NCBI GenBank assembly: GCA_025200525.1
Contig: CM045763.1
Coordinates: 88,812,131 to 88,876,130 of the forward strand
Length of the DNA stretch: 64,000 bases
Reading direction: 5' to 3'
DNA from: Camellia lanceoleosa
Lineage: Eukaryota; Streptophyta; Magnoliopsida; Ericales; Theaceae
Position numbers and translations under genes: made by a program. The notes under the pieces were generated by a model. It was not told the DNA's origin and did no database searches. It saw only the letters and a list, made by a program, of their open reading frames with translations. Positions 12,641 to 24,469 of the stretch are shown piece by piece; within the stretch, counting starts at the first letter, position 1, and each line of letters opens with the position of its first letter.

Positions 12641-14667
12641 GCGGCAGACATTGGGTTTGCAAATGAAGTGCATGATGCAATAGTTTGGGTACTTGGATGT
12701 CATCTTAGGGAGACCAAGAGGTTACTTTCTATATATCTTCAACCATCTTGTGTTATATACAAATATGGGTGTATGGGTTGGGTTGAGAGTGAGAGAGGGT
12801 GCTCTCCATTGAGAGTGAGTATCCCCAATGGGTTAGAGAGAGAAACGATGAGGAAAATGTATAATGGGTTGTATGGTGTAAGAGAAAAATCTGATGCTGC
12901 GGGTGAGCAACGGCTCAACTACCTTGACATGGGGTTTGGGCAGAGGTGTGGGTTTTGCTTATGTTTGGCCAGCTCACTGTACTCTCTATTTTGGTTATAT
13001 AGTGGATTTACCTCTCTCCTGTAGATGTAGGCTTTTGGGCCAATATGTAAAATATTGTGTGTTTCTTTTGTGTGTGCATATTTATATGTAGGTACACTTC
13101 CATTGACAGATGGGTTTAGGGTATCAGAGTTTTAAGGTGGGATTTATTCCCAGTAAGTGTTATCAGAGCTTAAGGAGGGATTTATTCCATAACATGTGTA
13201 GCCCACTTAATGACTAGAAGGCCTTTAACTTCTGCATGTTATGACTTTGGAAGCCTAAATTCTCAAAATTCAAGCTCCATATGGCATTTCTTTGCTCTCT
13301 ATGATAAGTTACAATTTTTGGTACTAACAGAAAACAAAATGGAAGAAGCAAAATAGCAGTAACAAGTTACAATTTCTGAATTATGTCACTTTTTGTTTTG
13401 TAGGTATGCTGAACAGCATACACAAAAAACAACTCTCACATTGCCTTTAAAACAAATCAATTTTTTAAAAATTATGACCACGATTCAATCAATTGCTGCA
13501 TTGTATGCAGAAGTGATGTAACCAATAGTCCGGCACGATCAAAACAATTTCTTCCATCCTAAAATTTGGCTTTGGTTGATCGACTCATAGATTAAGCGAC
13601 CATAGAGCAGTTGCGAGCGAGCAACTTTGCTCTCAACATTGCCAAACAACCATCTCACTGCAGAAGACAAAACTACCTACACCAAATCTGAATGCTGCTC
13701 CCTCTAATTCCTGCGAACATACCACAGCTGAGCAACCTATTCTGTTGCCACTTAATGCCTGTGAAGACTTCAAGCATGCAGTCTTATCTGGTGCAAAAGT
13801 AGTATGGAATCAGACTCCGTTTGATTATCAAACTAACTCTAGCCATGTGAGATGATTATCTAACTACTGAGATGAAAAGTAGCCATCTGAAAACCTTTCA
13901 TTCGTACTAAACCAGACTCCTTTTGCTACCAAGCCTTTTAGCTCTCACAACAAAACCGCTCTATGTTTTAGAAGCAAGATTTTGAGTCAAATATGATTTG
14001 GAAAACATTAAAGAGAATGACAAAGAAAATAGAAAATAAGAGAATTTAGTAGCCCAACATTTTAGTTTGATTTTACTTAAAACTTTGAATTTCCAATAGA
14101 AGTGCGTTGCTCATGTTGTTCTTGCTTTTGTTAAGTATTTGACATGATCACAAACCATTAAAAAACTAGAAAGATAACACGCTATGAATCTTCTTTGGGC
14201 GGATTCGAGGCTCAATGAAAGGTGTATGACTTGATTTTTGGGTGTATTGTGATTGTATACTTGCATCTTTTGGGATGTGATTTATGGAATGTTGTATTTA
14301 TGTGATTCTTTAGAATGAAGTTACATAACTAAAATAAGTAAAATAAGTAACTTGCCATGAATTGCTGTGCTTAATTTTACTCAACTGTTACTAGGGGCTG
14401 TGCAGCAAATCTGGAACTGTTGTGCAGCTATGCGATTCGTAGAATAAGTAAAATAAGTTCTCAACCATATGTATCACGTCGTATGGTCAGTGTCCATAAC
14501 AAGTGTGAAGTTTTTGGGAAAGTGCTACTCAAACATTAGCCACGTCTACGAATCCATGCGTAATGTACATAAATAATGTAGTTGCTGTTTACTGCTTTGA
14601 AAACTTCAGTAATTAATGTACTTGGTCTCACAATATGTAGTTTAACTATTTGAAATTGTTGCGGCAG
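12641..14667. other. CACTA-1 internal region of unknown origin
   Basis: No protein family is recognised. An open stretch without a start codon at about 13580-13852 (plus strand) includes LPTPNLNAAPSNSCEHTTAE and LNACEDFKHAVLSGAKVVWN. The 12750-13030 part is GA-rich and leader-like. It lies upstream of the YIF1 exons in their own orientation, so it may be captured YIF1 5' sequence; that is an inference. Confidence 0.45.
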
Positions 14668-15010
14668 ACCTCTCATCGGGAGCTGACAACTCTTGGAATT
14701 AAAAACGCGGAGAACCTTGCAATCCCAAGTGCTAGAAATGATGTAAGTTGCCCTACACTAAATGTTTTGTTTAACCTATAACAATAAAAGAGCATACATT
14801 TCATTGTATAAATTTCATTCTGTACACCTGTGCCTTCCATTTGATTTTCTTTTCTTATTTTTGCAATATTTAAACCAATATAATTCGTAAATATTATGTT
14901 CTCCATGAATTTGATTTCATTCGATCATCGAGCATCTTTTCTCTTACGGTGGTAGGGACAACAGCTTTTTTAGGTGTTGTTGCGGGCATCTTCCTCGGTA
15001 ACTTGACATA
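14668..15010 (+). pseudogene. Captured fragment of an FtsH/M41-like plastid protein
   Basis: The first exon (14668-14742) encodes TSHRELTTLGIKNAENLAIP then SARND and is bounded by a CAG acceptor and a GTAAGT donor. About 200 bp on, near 14943-15010, sequence reads TVVGTTAFLGVVAG, preceded by an FL-like stretch one base out of frame. The two parts together match a conserved segment I recall from plant plastid proteins distantly related to FtsH/M41 peptidases, in which the TLGIKNAENLAIPS motif leads into a FLFTVVGTTGFLGVLAG membrane segment. The one-base loss and the later frame break show decay. It lies on the plus strand between the two transposon genes of CACTA-1 and is read as a second capture. 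The naming is from memory, so confidence is moderate. Confidence 0.55.
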
Positions 15011-15809
15011 ATATCCTTTCTCCGATTGAGTTGATATTATTTTGTTCCTTGAGGCTTCCAGTAATATGAAATTATAAGATAGTAAAAAATAAATATTTAT
15101 TAACTTATGTAATGGATTAGTTAATAAAATTATTTTTAAACAATAAGCAAATATACAAAAAAAAAAAAAAAAAAAAATTACATCTATAGCTATAGGAACC
15201 TATTAAAATAATTACAAATCTATTTTTAAAAATTTCAGAATAAAAAATTTTTAATTTTAATTTAATAAATGGGTTTGAGTAGGAAGGAAATTGCTAGATT
15301 AATTGATATGGGATTGTTCATTATTGGCTATATTATATTAGAACTTTATGTAAATAGGAAACTATTAATAATAAATCATATATATAGTATTTCATATTTT
15401 AAACACAATTGTTGAGACCATATCAATGATTTGAAGGTATAACAAACATCTTAAACAAAGGAGAAACTGCTGTGCTGATAATTTTTGTAATGCCAGCAGT
15501 GAGTCATGATTCACAAATCAAATGGTGCCTTTCTGGTTGAGTAACCATGTGTTATGGTGCTCTTGAGCATTTTTTAGTTGGCGGAGTTAGGGTGGTGTTT
15601 TGTCATTGAGCGATTGCTAGTGATATTTAATGATTACGTTGTTGTTAATAATAATTCCAAAATTTAGTAATGTGTATCACCATCATGTTATCTTACTTTA
15701 CCATTGTATGAGCATTTTATTGTTGAGTAGAAGTGTTGTGTCATTATTGCAACAATTACACTACTAATTTATCGATGTTTATTAGTCATGTCGTTTATTC
15801 GTAATATAG
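15011..15809. other. AT-rich interval before CACTA-1 gene 2
   Basis: It contains an A-tract at about 15158-15177 and stop-rich DNA. No coding signal was seen. Confidence 0.6.
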
Positions 15810-18002
15810 GTACAATGGTTTGAAGTCAAGAGCAGACGGAAGAGAGCAACAAGTGGCAGCGTACTATCAACATCTGAAGCATGTCAGCGGAGATTGGCAC
15901 CCCAATGGCGTTCTCGATGAGGCGCAACCACCGGATGATACACAAAGCGTGGTGGAGGAAGCCTTGACGAATTGGAGTGGGTAAGAGCATACTATTTAGT
16001 TGTTTAAAGAAATTATGGTTTTTTTTTTGGGGGGGTGCATAAGTCATCAAGTAAGGCAATGAAAACCCCATAAAGGCAAATAAAAACAAAGGAAAAAAAA
16101 ACTAAGCAGTAATATACACATAACAAGGACACTTACACAACAAATAAAATATTAGGTACACAATCTTCCAAGTTGGTAGCAACAGTACGCATAACAATTT
16201 ACGAAGACTTTATGCATAATTTACCAAGACTTTATCAAGTTGTAGCATAATTTTCCAAGATTGTATCTTGCGAAGCGATGGTAGCGACAACGATGGGCAT
16301 AATTTCGTCCGATTTTATCTGAACAACCGATGGGTGGCGACAATAGTAAATTTTTGTAATTTAGTCGTTCCCATTACCGATGTTTGTAATTTTGACTATG
16401 TGCCCCTTTTGTACCAGGGCAAACGAGGTCAACTTGTGTTCGAGGACCTACATTAGGCAAATGTGTGCAGAAAAAAATTGCTAGGAAAAAAGGGGAGAAA
16501 TTACACGTTTATGTCAATCGGGTGTTGAACGCAATCACAGGAGGGAATGCAACCCCAGCGACGAATGAGTTGGGCCTTCAAATTAGACGGTTGTGCCCTC
16601 TTCAGGGCGTGAAGTCATGGATAAAAATTGATCAAAGTACCAAAGATGCGGTCATCCAAGCGGTGCTAGTATGAGATTCATCTTGCCATAATTTCTTTAT
16701 TATGTAATTTGTAATTGGTTAAATTAATTGTTCTACTAATTCTGTATTTATGTTTGTAGGACAAGTTTGTTATCGGTGATGATTTTGATAATGATGAACA
16801 AGCTCAACAGATCCTCGATAGGAAGGCATATTTGCTATACAAGGATTGGAGGTACAATCTGAAGCAAGAGTTCCTCGAACTTGAGGAAAAGGGTGTTGAT
16901 GACCCCTATAGTCATCCGCCTAGTGGAGTGAGCTTGGAGGACTAGAAATATTTGATTGATGTTGCTTGGAAATACGAATCTCACTTGGTAACAAATTAAT
17001 TAGCAAGCCCATTATTGAAATTAATAGATGTAGAACTTCTTCACTGAAACTTAGTAAAGCATGTTCTTTGATAATTTTTTAATATTTTAAGTAGAAAGCG
17101 GTCTCATTTGGTAAAGCAAATAGGGTATGCTCCTATAATCATACAAGTGGATCACGATCATTTCCTATAGCAATGTAAACTTATGGTGAGAAGTTAATTT
17201 AGTAATGTAATGGATGATTGATTCTTCTTGATTGTGAATATTACCATGTACTAATTCGTCAATGGATTTTTTCCCAACGTAACAGGAAAATGAGGATGGG
17301 GATATAGATTTCCCCGAATTTTATAAGAAAGCACACAAGTCTAAGAAGACGGGAGATTGGATTGACCCCAAATGTGGTGAGCTACATGTGAGTATTGAAT
17401 GTTGAAACCAAGTGTGATGCATATCAATTAATAAAGTTTTTTTAAATTCCTTCTCCCATCTTGACTTTATTGTTTTGTTGGCATTACATGATGATATGGT
17501 GAATCTACAAGTGACGGCCACCGCTGCGGGGTTGCCATTGACCCACGAAGAAATATCAAGGCAAGTGCTTGGGGAAAAAAAAAATTACTTGCGTGGATGT
17601 GGGATAGGCCCACAACCCTCTTCCACAGCTTCTAGTGTGGCACGAGCACGTGATAAACATATGGAGTTAATGAGAGCGGAACTGGAGGTTCTTCGTGAGC
17701 AGCGTCAAAGTGATCACGAGGAGTTGCTGAAGGAAAAAGAAGAGCGGCAAAGAGATCGGGAGGAGCCATTGAAGGAGAAAGAGGAGCGACAAAGAGATCG
17801 GAAGGAGCTATTGAAGGAGAAAGAGGCGCGCGAAAGAGATCGGGAGGAAATTACGAGGGAAAGACAGCAGCTGATCAAACAAGTTGATGAAGAAAAAAAA
17901 GCACGGGAATCACAACAAGTACAACTCAATCATCTAAACGACGTGGTGTCACGGCTCACAACCCTCTTGCCAGGTTCAGATGGTCATCCTACTATTCGGT
18001 AA
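15810..18002 (+). pseudogene. CACTA-1 gene 2, Transposase_24 (Ptta/En/Spm) type, with coiled coil
   Basis: This is the second gene of plant CACTA elements, thought to act as the DNA-binding partner of the transposase. Exon-like blocks are 15810-15980 (open, unrecognised), about 16260-16676, 16760-16960, 17286-17388 and 17470-18002. The middle blocks contain LGLQIRRLCPLQGVKSWIKI and DKFVIGDDFDNDEQAQQILD, then PPSGVSLED followed by a stop where the family has tryptophan. The last block has VLGEKKNYLRGCGIGPQPSS, the conserved glycine-rich segment, followed by a highly charged coiled coil of near-repeats (EELLKEKEERQRDR) over about 70 residues. The in-frame stop at about 16943 and a nested insertion in the 15981-16260 interval make it a pseudogene. 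The tandem array begins 160 bp after its stop codon. Confidence 0.8.
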
Positions 18003-18162
18003 ACATAATTTTCTTCACACTGCAAGTTGTACAAAAAATATGGTTCATATTAACATAGCATTCTTTTCTAAAGTTGGTATGCAAATATTTTTTTTGTGAT
18101 GTGCTTCGAATAGGTTATGAGGCATAATGTGAGTAGACATTGCAGCAACGGACTTGGTGTAC

Positions 18163-19610
18163 GTTGGGAGTTAGCGTGAAAAACGCCATAAACTTAGTTG
18201 AAAAAAGGGGTTCGAGGGCCGAAATTTGAGAGCAGCCCCCAAAGCACTCCGAGGATGGCACATGTAGCTTCCTCGTGTGAAATAGGACCTGTGGGGATAG
18301 AGGGGACGTAATTAGCATGTGCACGTTGGTAGTTAGCGTGAAAAACGCCATAAAGTTAGCCAAAAAAGGGCCGAGGGCGAAATTTTGGGCGACCCCAAAG
18401 CACTCAGGGATGGCACGGGTAGCTTCCTCATGTCAAATAGGACCTGTGGGGAAAGAGGGACGTAATAAGCATGTGTACATTGGGAGTTAGCGTGAAAAAC
18501 GCCATAAACTTAGTCGAAAAAAGGGGTTCGAGGGCCGAAATTTGAGAGCAGCCCCCAAAGCACTCCGAGGATGGCACATGTAGCTTCCTCGTGTGAAATA
18601 GGACACAATGGGGATAGAGGGATGTAATTAGCACGTGCGTTGGTAGTTAAGCGTGGCCATAAACTTAGCCAAAAAAGGGCTTCGAGGGTAAATTTTGGAG
18701 CAACCCCAAATCACTCCAAGGATGGCACGGTAGCTTCCTCGTGTCAAATAGGACCCGTGGGGACGGAGGGGCGTAATGCGTGTCGTTGGGAGTTAGCGTG
18801 AAACGCCATAAACTTAGTCGAAAAAAGGGGTTCGAGGGCCGAAATTTGAGAGCAGCCCCCAAAGCACTCCGAGGATGGCACATGTAGCTTCCTCGTGTGA
18901 AATAGGACCTATGGGGATAGAGGGGATGTAATTAGCACGTGCACGTTGGTAGTTAGCGTGAAAAACGCCATAAACTTAGCCAAAAAAGGGCCGAGGGCGA
19001 ATTTTGGGCGACCCCAAAGCACTCCGAGGATGGCACGGGTAGCTTCCTCATGTGAAATAGGACCCGTGGGGACAAAGGGACGTAATTAGCATGTGTACGT
19101 TGGGAGTTAGCGTAAAAAACGCCATAAACTTAGTCGAAAAAAGGGGTTCGAGAGCCGAAATTTGAGAGCAGCCCCCAAAGCATTGCGGGGATGGCACGGG
19201 TAGCTTTCTCGTGTCAAATAGGACCTGTGGGGACACACGGGACGTAATTAGCACGTGTACGTTAGGAGTTAGCGTGAAAAACGCCATGAACTTAGTCGAA
19301 AAGGGGCTTCGAGGGCCGAAATTTGACAGCAGCCCCCAAAGCACTACGGGGATGGCACGGGTAGCTTCCTCGTGTCAAATAGGACTTGTGCGGACAGACG
19401 GGACGTAATTACCACGTGTACGTTGGGAGTGGGCGTGAAAAACGCCATAAACTTAGCAGAAAAAAGGGCTTTGATGGCCAAAACTTGAGAGCAGCCCCCG
19501 AAGCACTGCGGGGATGGCACGGGTAGCTTCCTCGTGTCAAATAGGACTTGTGGGGACAGACGGGACGTAATTAGCACGTGTACGTTAGGAATTGGCGTGA
19601 AAAATGCATA
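18163..19610 (+). repeat. Tandem array A: 146-162 bp units downstream of CACTA-1 gene 2
   Basis: Units begin GTTGGGAGTTAGCGTGAAA or close variants at 18163, 18324, 18479, 18639, 18785, 18945, 19099, 19261, 19422 and 19584, giving nine full units and a partial tenth. The first seven units alternate between two types. Type A (units 1, 3, 5, 7) carries GTTGGGAG and AGCAGCCCCCAAAGC. Type B (units 2, 4, 6) carries GTTGGTAG, GCCAAAAAAGGG and GACCCCAAA or a close variant. This makes a dimeric higher-order repeat of about 310 bp. The minus-strand open frames across it repeat the same peptide and are by-products of the array. Confidence 0.95.
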
Positions 19611-19619
19611 AAGCTTATA

Positions 19620-20559
19620 CAAATATATTAAAGCTTAGCAATATATATATATATGTTCGATAACGATCTTTATATATATACAGTTATGAATAAAATATGT
19701 ATATGTTTACATATTAGACTAAACTTGAGTTGGGGTTGACTTGGAAATTTGTTTGCACTTTAAATACAAGTTAACGTGTACAGAAGCTATATTGAAATTC
19801 CTAAATTCAAACTATATTTACATACAATTTCAATTACAATTGACATCCTTGCAATTTGTGTTTTGTAGATGGCTATAACTTTTTGTTTACAATGGAACTA
19901 ATGGGTGTAATTTTTGTTGTGTAGATGGCTTTTGGTATTGACATGTGGATCTTCTAATTTTTTGTCAGAAGATACACTTATGCAAAGTTGGGAAGTTTTG
20001 TCGTCCTATACTTTTTGCTATGAATTTGTGGATGCATTGAACATATAATTTTTGACGGGGTACAAAGCATTTTTGGAGCTTGTATTAATTGCTCCGGTGG
20101 TATAGCATGAATGAACTGTGGAATTTGGATGCATCGTACATATAATTTATGCTGGGGTACATAATATTTTTGGAGCTTGTATTACCTTTTGTCGTGGTAC
20201 ATATTACCATAGTAATTTGTACCTTCTCAAATGGTCATTACAATGTATAGTATAGTAAAAAAGTTGTGTATAGAGGACATAATTTTGGCAACATATTTGG
20301 AATGTATGATGTTATTATTTGTAATTAGAATATATATAGTTCATTCGTACATAAGTTTACATTATTATTTGTAGTTGGAATATTTATAGCAGGTGTTCAT
20401 TTTTGTTTCATGGTTCTAAGTGAACCATGTAGATGATACATACAGGTTGTATACGTATTACAGGTTGCGGTGGATACATACAGGTTGGGACGAAATTTAG
20501 TGAAATTAAACAAACAAAACAAAAATATAAAATGACAATTTTTAGTAGCCAAAACAAAT
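19620..20559 (+). other. CACTA-1 3' non-coding region
   Basis: AT/GT-rich sequence. An imperfect direct repeat of about 100 bp at 20030-20190 contains TTTTTGGAGCTTGTATTA twice. No coding signal was seen. Confidence 0.6.
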
Positions 20560-21178
20560 AAAAAAAATAGTTATGGCGACTAATAATTTAGTAGTTAAAA
20601 AAACTGGAAAATAGTTATGGTGACTAAATGTGTAGTGGCCAAAAGCTGAAAAGACTTATGGCGACTAAACATTTAGTAGCCAAAACAACTCCAAAACAGA
20701 TATGGCGACAACCTGTTTTAGTAGCTAAAACCCAACAAATTTTTGGCGACTAACGCTTTAGTCGCGAAATCATAATAAAATTATCATGGCCGACAAAACA
20801 TTAGTAGCTGAAGTTGCACTATTAGCGACTACTAATGTAAATGCGCCAGTGATACATTATTTTTTAGCGACAAAAACCTTAGTAGCTAAATAGTTGAGTT
20901 AAAATAATTACTGAGCGGTTTGGGCGACTAAAATGTTAGTCGGTATTTCCAGTTATCGGTGACTAATAATTTTTTCGTCGCTAATGCCATTTATATTTGC
21001 CTACTAACACCTTAGTCGGTATTTTGTACTACCTATGGCGACTAAATGGATTTTAGTCGCTAATTCCTTCGGCGACTATGTATGGCCGACAAAGCCAGCG
21101 ACCAAATTATTTAGTCACGAAAGACTTTCGGCGACTAAAATATGTACTTTTGGCGACGAATTTTTTGGTCGCCGACAG
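20560..21178. repeat. CACTA-1 right subterminal motif array
   Basis: Many copies of GGCGACTAAA, TTTAGTCGC and diverged forms such as TTTAGTAGCC lie in both orientations, mirroring the left end. Confidence 0.85.
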
Positions 21179-21195
21179 TGTATTTTCTTGTAGTG
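21179..21195 (-). repeat. CACTA-1 right terminal inverted repeat
   Basis: TGTATTTTCTTGTAGTG is the exact reverse complement of the left terminus at 3515-3531. Confidence 0.95.
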
Positions 21196-22932
21196 AACCC
21201 TAAGAAAAAATAACATTGTTCATCTTCGTCAAACTTCTCTCAATTATGTCCTAACCCAAAGAATAAAAATTAACGAAGTTGTGAGTCTTAACTACTATTG
21301 GAAAATTTAAAATTTTATGATTTAAAAAAAAAAAAAAAAGAGTAAGAAATACAGATAATTAACTAATCCTTCCAAGTCTAATTTAATTTATATATATATA
21401 TAGAAAATACAAAATAAAATTGTAATAGTATCTAAGCCATATCGTATTTGAAATTTAACCAAAAAAAATAAAAATAAATTGTCTATTATATCTATGGCAA
21501 TATGTATCTATCTGTCTATAAGATAATAATTAGTTCCATTTTATTAAATCATTATCACCATAACATTACTCTTTTTAAAAATCTACAAAAATAATTTAAA
21601 TTTTGTAATGTGAATTATTCACACCCTATTGAGAATGAAAAAATTTATTAGTAAATTAGTAAATTATCCTTATGATAAATTATTCTTATTATTATATCTC
21701 ATCCAAATGGTAGGCCAAATCCAAATAATTCGGTTGAAAAAAAAAATCTAGGCTAAAGTTCTTATTGATAAGTTAGGTTGTTACCAATAAAATGGGCATA
21801 TGTCCTAATCAAGACCTAAGCCGAAAACAATGGTTGGCCAGGTTCAGTCATTATATACAAATATATATATATATTATTTATGTGATGAATTAACTAAAGA
21901 CATTGGCCTATAATAAGGATGCATATTTTTTCACATTTTCGACTTAAAAAAACTGTCATTAATTTCAAATCTCAACACAATTGTAAATTAATTAAATACA
22001 TAAGATTATTCAAATTATTTTTTTTATAAATCAACATACAAAGCTTTCAAATTAGGGAAAAACTATGAGATAAAAATGAAGGAGGTATGTCCTTTAATTT
22101 AATCATATTAGGATTATGAAGAGAATATAAGTGGATAGGTGCAAGTTAATTTTATATATACATACAAGCAAGTTAGATAAGTTTATAGCAGGCTGACAGT
22201 AAAACACATCAATCGACTCATTAATTTTAAACATTTAACCTGTGCAACCAAACCAGTCCCATTGACTTGCTCAAACTACACGGATTGATTAGTTTTTTTT
22301 TTTTTTTTTTGAAATCGGCAAATGTTAGTTATTAGCTGTTAAATTAACACCTATGATAAAAAATTTCCTCACCTATGACAAAGCACCTAAATGTTTGCAC
22401 TCTCTTAATTCAACTCTCCGAAGGAAAGTTAAACCCATGACTTTCTTAGAAGCTAAACCCTAAGGAAGCATGGTGGCTAATTAAATTAAGCCTAGTTAGT
22501 TACATGGATCGATCATTTTGGATTAGCGTGAATTTTTTATTTTTCGCACACCCCTACACTCATATTTTAAACAAATTTTTTTCTTTATATTTCAAACAAA
22601 TTTTTTGATATTATTTAAATTTAAAATTAATTTTAATTAATTTTTTATGCCCGTCCATAGACCGGACAATATGCTAGTTCATTGAATTAAAAGAAAATCC
22701 AATCCTAGTATTTAACTATTAATTTATTAAATTTTTTTTTTTTTTTGTCAAAGCTTGATCAGACATGGTTTCCTCGAGGATTACACCTCCAACCCCACTT
22801 GGGTACGTGTTCTCTCTCCTATCTCGCAACCCCGCTAAAACCTTGAGCACAGGGGACTGCAGAGCGAGATGCTGTTTGGGAGGTAAATTTTTTTTTTTTT
22901 TTTTTTTTAAAAATTTAATTAAAATATGAGAT
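21196..22932. other. Spacer between CACTA-1 and CACTA-2
   Basis: AT-rich DNA without coding signal. It contains a probable Helitron 3' end at about 22649-22675 and an island of higher complexity (22749-22886) between two T-tracts. That island reads ACCCCACTTGGGTACGTGTT and GGGGACTGCAGAGCGAGATG. It looks like a fragment of an unidentified retroelement or SINE, but no flanking duplication was found. Confidence 0.55.
22560..22676 (+). mobile_element. Possible Helitron 3' terminus
   Basis: AT-rich sequence leads into CCCGTCCATAGACCGGAC, a short imperfect hairpin, and then ends CAATATGCTAG followed by T. A hairpin about 10 bases before CTAG, with insertion next to T, is the Helitron 3' signature. 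The 5' end (starting TC after A) was not located and the stem is imperfect. Confidence 0.35.
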
Positions 22933-22949
22933 GACTACAAGAAATAACA

Positions 22950-23365
22950 TCTTTGTCGACCAAAAAATTGGTCGCTAAAAGTTCATTTTTAATCGGTAAA
23001 AGTTATTCGCGACCAATTTTTTTGGTCGCTACTTTGGTCGCCAATTGAGGGTCAGCAAAAGAAATTCGTGACCAAAATTTTTATTGGTCGGGAAAAGTTA
23101 GATTTACCGACTAAATTTTTAGTCGCTAAGTATATCATTACTGCGACTAATCCATTTTGTCGCTAAAACATTTGGTCGCAAAAAGTGATATTTTCCCGAC
23201 CAAATATCTTAGTCGCCAATTGTCACATTCCACGACCAAACAGATTAGTTGGCAAAAGTCAAGGAATCGCCGACTAACAATTTAGTCGTCAAAAGATAAG
23301 GAATTACCAACTAATGATTTTAGTCGCAAAAGTGTAGAATTTGCAGACCAATTTTTTAGTCACCA
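22950..23365. repeat. CACTA-2 left subterminal motif array
   Basis: At least ten copies of GACCAAA, GACTAAT and TTTRGTCGC forms lie in both orientations. Confidence 0.85.
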
Positions 23366-23782
23366 AATCTCTTCTTTTTTTTTTTTTTTTTTTGAGAACA
23401 ATCAATTTTTGTTTATAAACATTCAATCCAATATCAAATAAAATTTGTTTAACCCAACCACAATTAAGGAACAATAATATTTAAAAAAAAAAAAAAAAAG
23501 CTTAGGAACAATAATTAATAAATTTCCTTTCTTGTAACTTCATTAAATCATCAAACAATAATTGAATTCCATTTAAAATAAAGATAAAAATATGTAACCG
23601 TAGTGCAGTACGGGATATATTTAAGTCAATAACTATTTAGTACCTACAAACTCTTTCAGAAATGTTCCACAAACACGAACGTCCAAGCCAAACATCAAAC
23701 AAATGCTTAAATGGAAGCAAATTCAACTTATCCACAAGGTAGAGCTAAAAGCCTAAAACGTTGTAGACATAGCTCAACTTAC

Positions 23783-24203
23783 ATTAAGCAATGTCTTGCC
23801 AAAAGTTGTTTCCTCTGCTACAATTGTGTCCCTGATATGCACTTCATGGTGTCTTAGCTCTGGAAATATGTCACCCATCACTTGCACCACCACCTTTACA
23901 AGCCTGATTTCCACACAATTATTAAGCAACCTCTTGAAGAGATGATATATATCAATCAAGAACAACATATGTAATCTTAAAAATACATCAATTAGGGATA
24001 ATAAATGTAATGTTAAACATGGGACCATATAAAGTAAAACTACAATACATTGCAGCAATTAGGAACAATAATTAACAAACATTGCAGGCTAGTTTTTCAT
24101 TCCTACCCATTGAAGAATTCAAGTTGAGCTTTTAGGACTTCAGTCCCATATCATACTGCTCGACGAAGAATATGCCTTACGACATATTCACACCCCTCAT
24201 TGC
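23783..24203 (-). pseudogene. Captured alanyl-tRNA synthetase fragment, two exons
   Basis: AlaRS charges tRNA-Ala. On the minus strand the first exon (24203-24107), after a CAG acceptor, encodes GNEGCEYVVRHILRRAV, then a stop where the family has arginine (CGA to TGA fits), then YGTEVLKAQLEFFN. It ends at a GTAGGA donor. The next exon (23903-23783) encodes LVKVVVQVMGDIFPELRHHE and IRDTIVAEETTFGKTLLN and ends at a GTAAGT donor. The junction joins in frame as FFNGLVKVV, and the combined stretch matches the conserved AlaRS segment RRILRRAVRYG...EVLKA..GFFNGLV...MGD.FPEL. Only this internal part is present. It sits inside CACTA-2 in the same orientation as the PWP1-like exon and the element's leader. 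Confidence 0.87.
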
Positions 24204-24469
24204 CTGCACAGCTAGTGAGAATATCATTAGTTCCATTCATACTTACTTACCTAGGTCCTTGAATTTTGGTAATACTTAAACATAAACAAATGAAGAACTT
24301 GTGCAACACTTTTTAATCAAAATAATGCTGAGGCAAGGCAACTTAGCAAAGTGAATGCACGAGCACACACAAAAAAAAAAAAAAGGAAAAAAAAAGAATC
24401 AAAATGTAGGAAAACAATAATTTTGAAGTTTATAATTAATAAACAGACCCAATAAAACATTTCCATTAC
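24204..24469. other. Interval between the two captured fragments of CACTA-2
   Basis: It includes the flanking intron sequence of each capture and an A/T-rich junction near 24369-24394. The exact point where the AlaRS-derived and PWP1-derived DNA meet cannot be read by eye. No further exon is recognised. Confidence 0.5.

Larger units (their letters stand above)
3515..21195 (+). mobile_element. CACTA-1: 17.7 kb CACTA (En/Spm) DNA transposon with captured host exons
   Basis: The element starts CACTACAAGAAAATACA at 3515 and ends with the exact reverse complement at 21179-21195, giving 17 bp perfect terminal inverted repeats of the CACTA type. The 3 bp flanks are AAT on the left and AAC on the right, so the expected 3 bp target duplication matches at only two of three bases; one transition would explain this. 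Both ends carry arrays of a GGCGACYAAA motif in both orientations. Inside, on the plus strand in order, are a leader exon, a TNP2-like transposase pseudogene, a region with captured host exons, a second transposon gene and a tandem array. Frameshifts and stops in both transposon genes make this copy non-autonomous now, although it once had the full gene set. Confidence 0.93.

Noticed and set aside
18115..19622. Series of minus-strand open frames repeating FMAFFTLTPNVHMLITS
   Set aside because: They are the translation of tandem array A; unit lengths vary and break the frame, so no repeat protein is intended.
22735..22908. Higher-complexity island between T-tracts as a SINE
   Set aside because: No A/B box in good order and no flanking duplication could be found, so it is only mentioned within the spacer.
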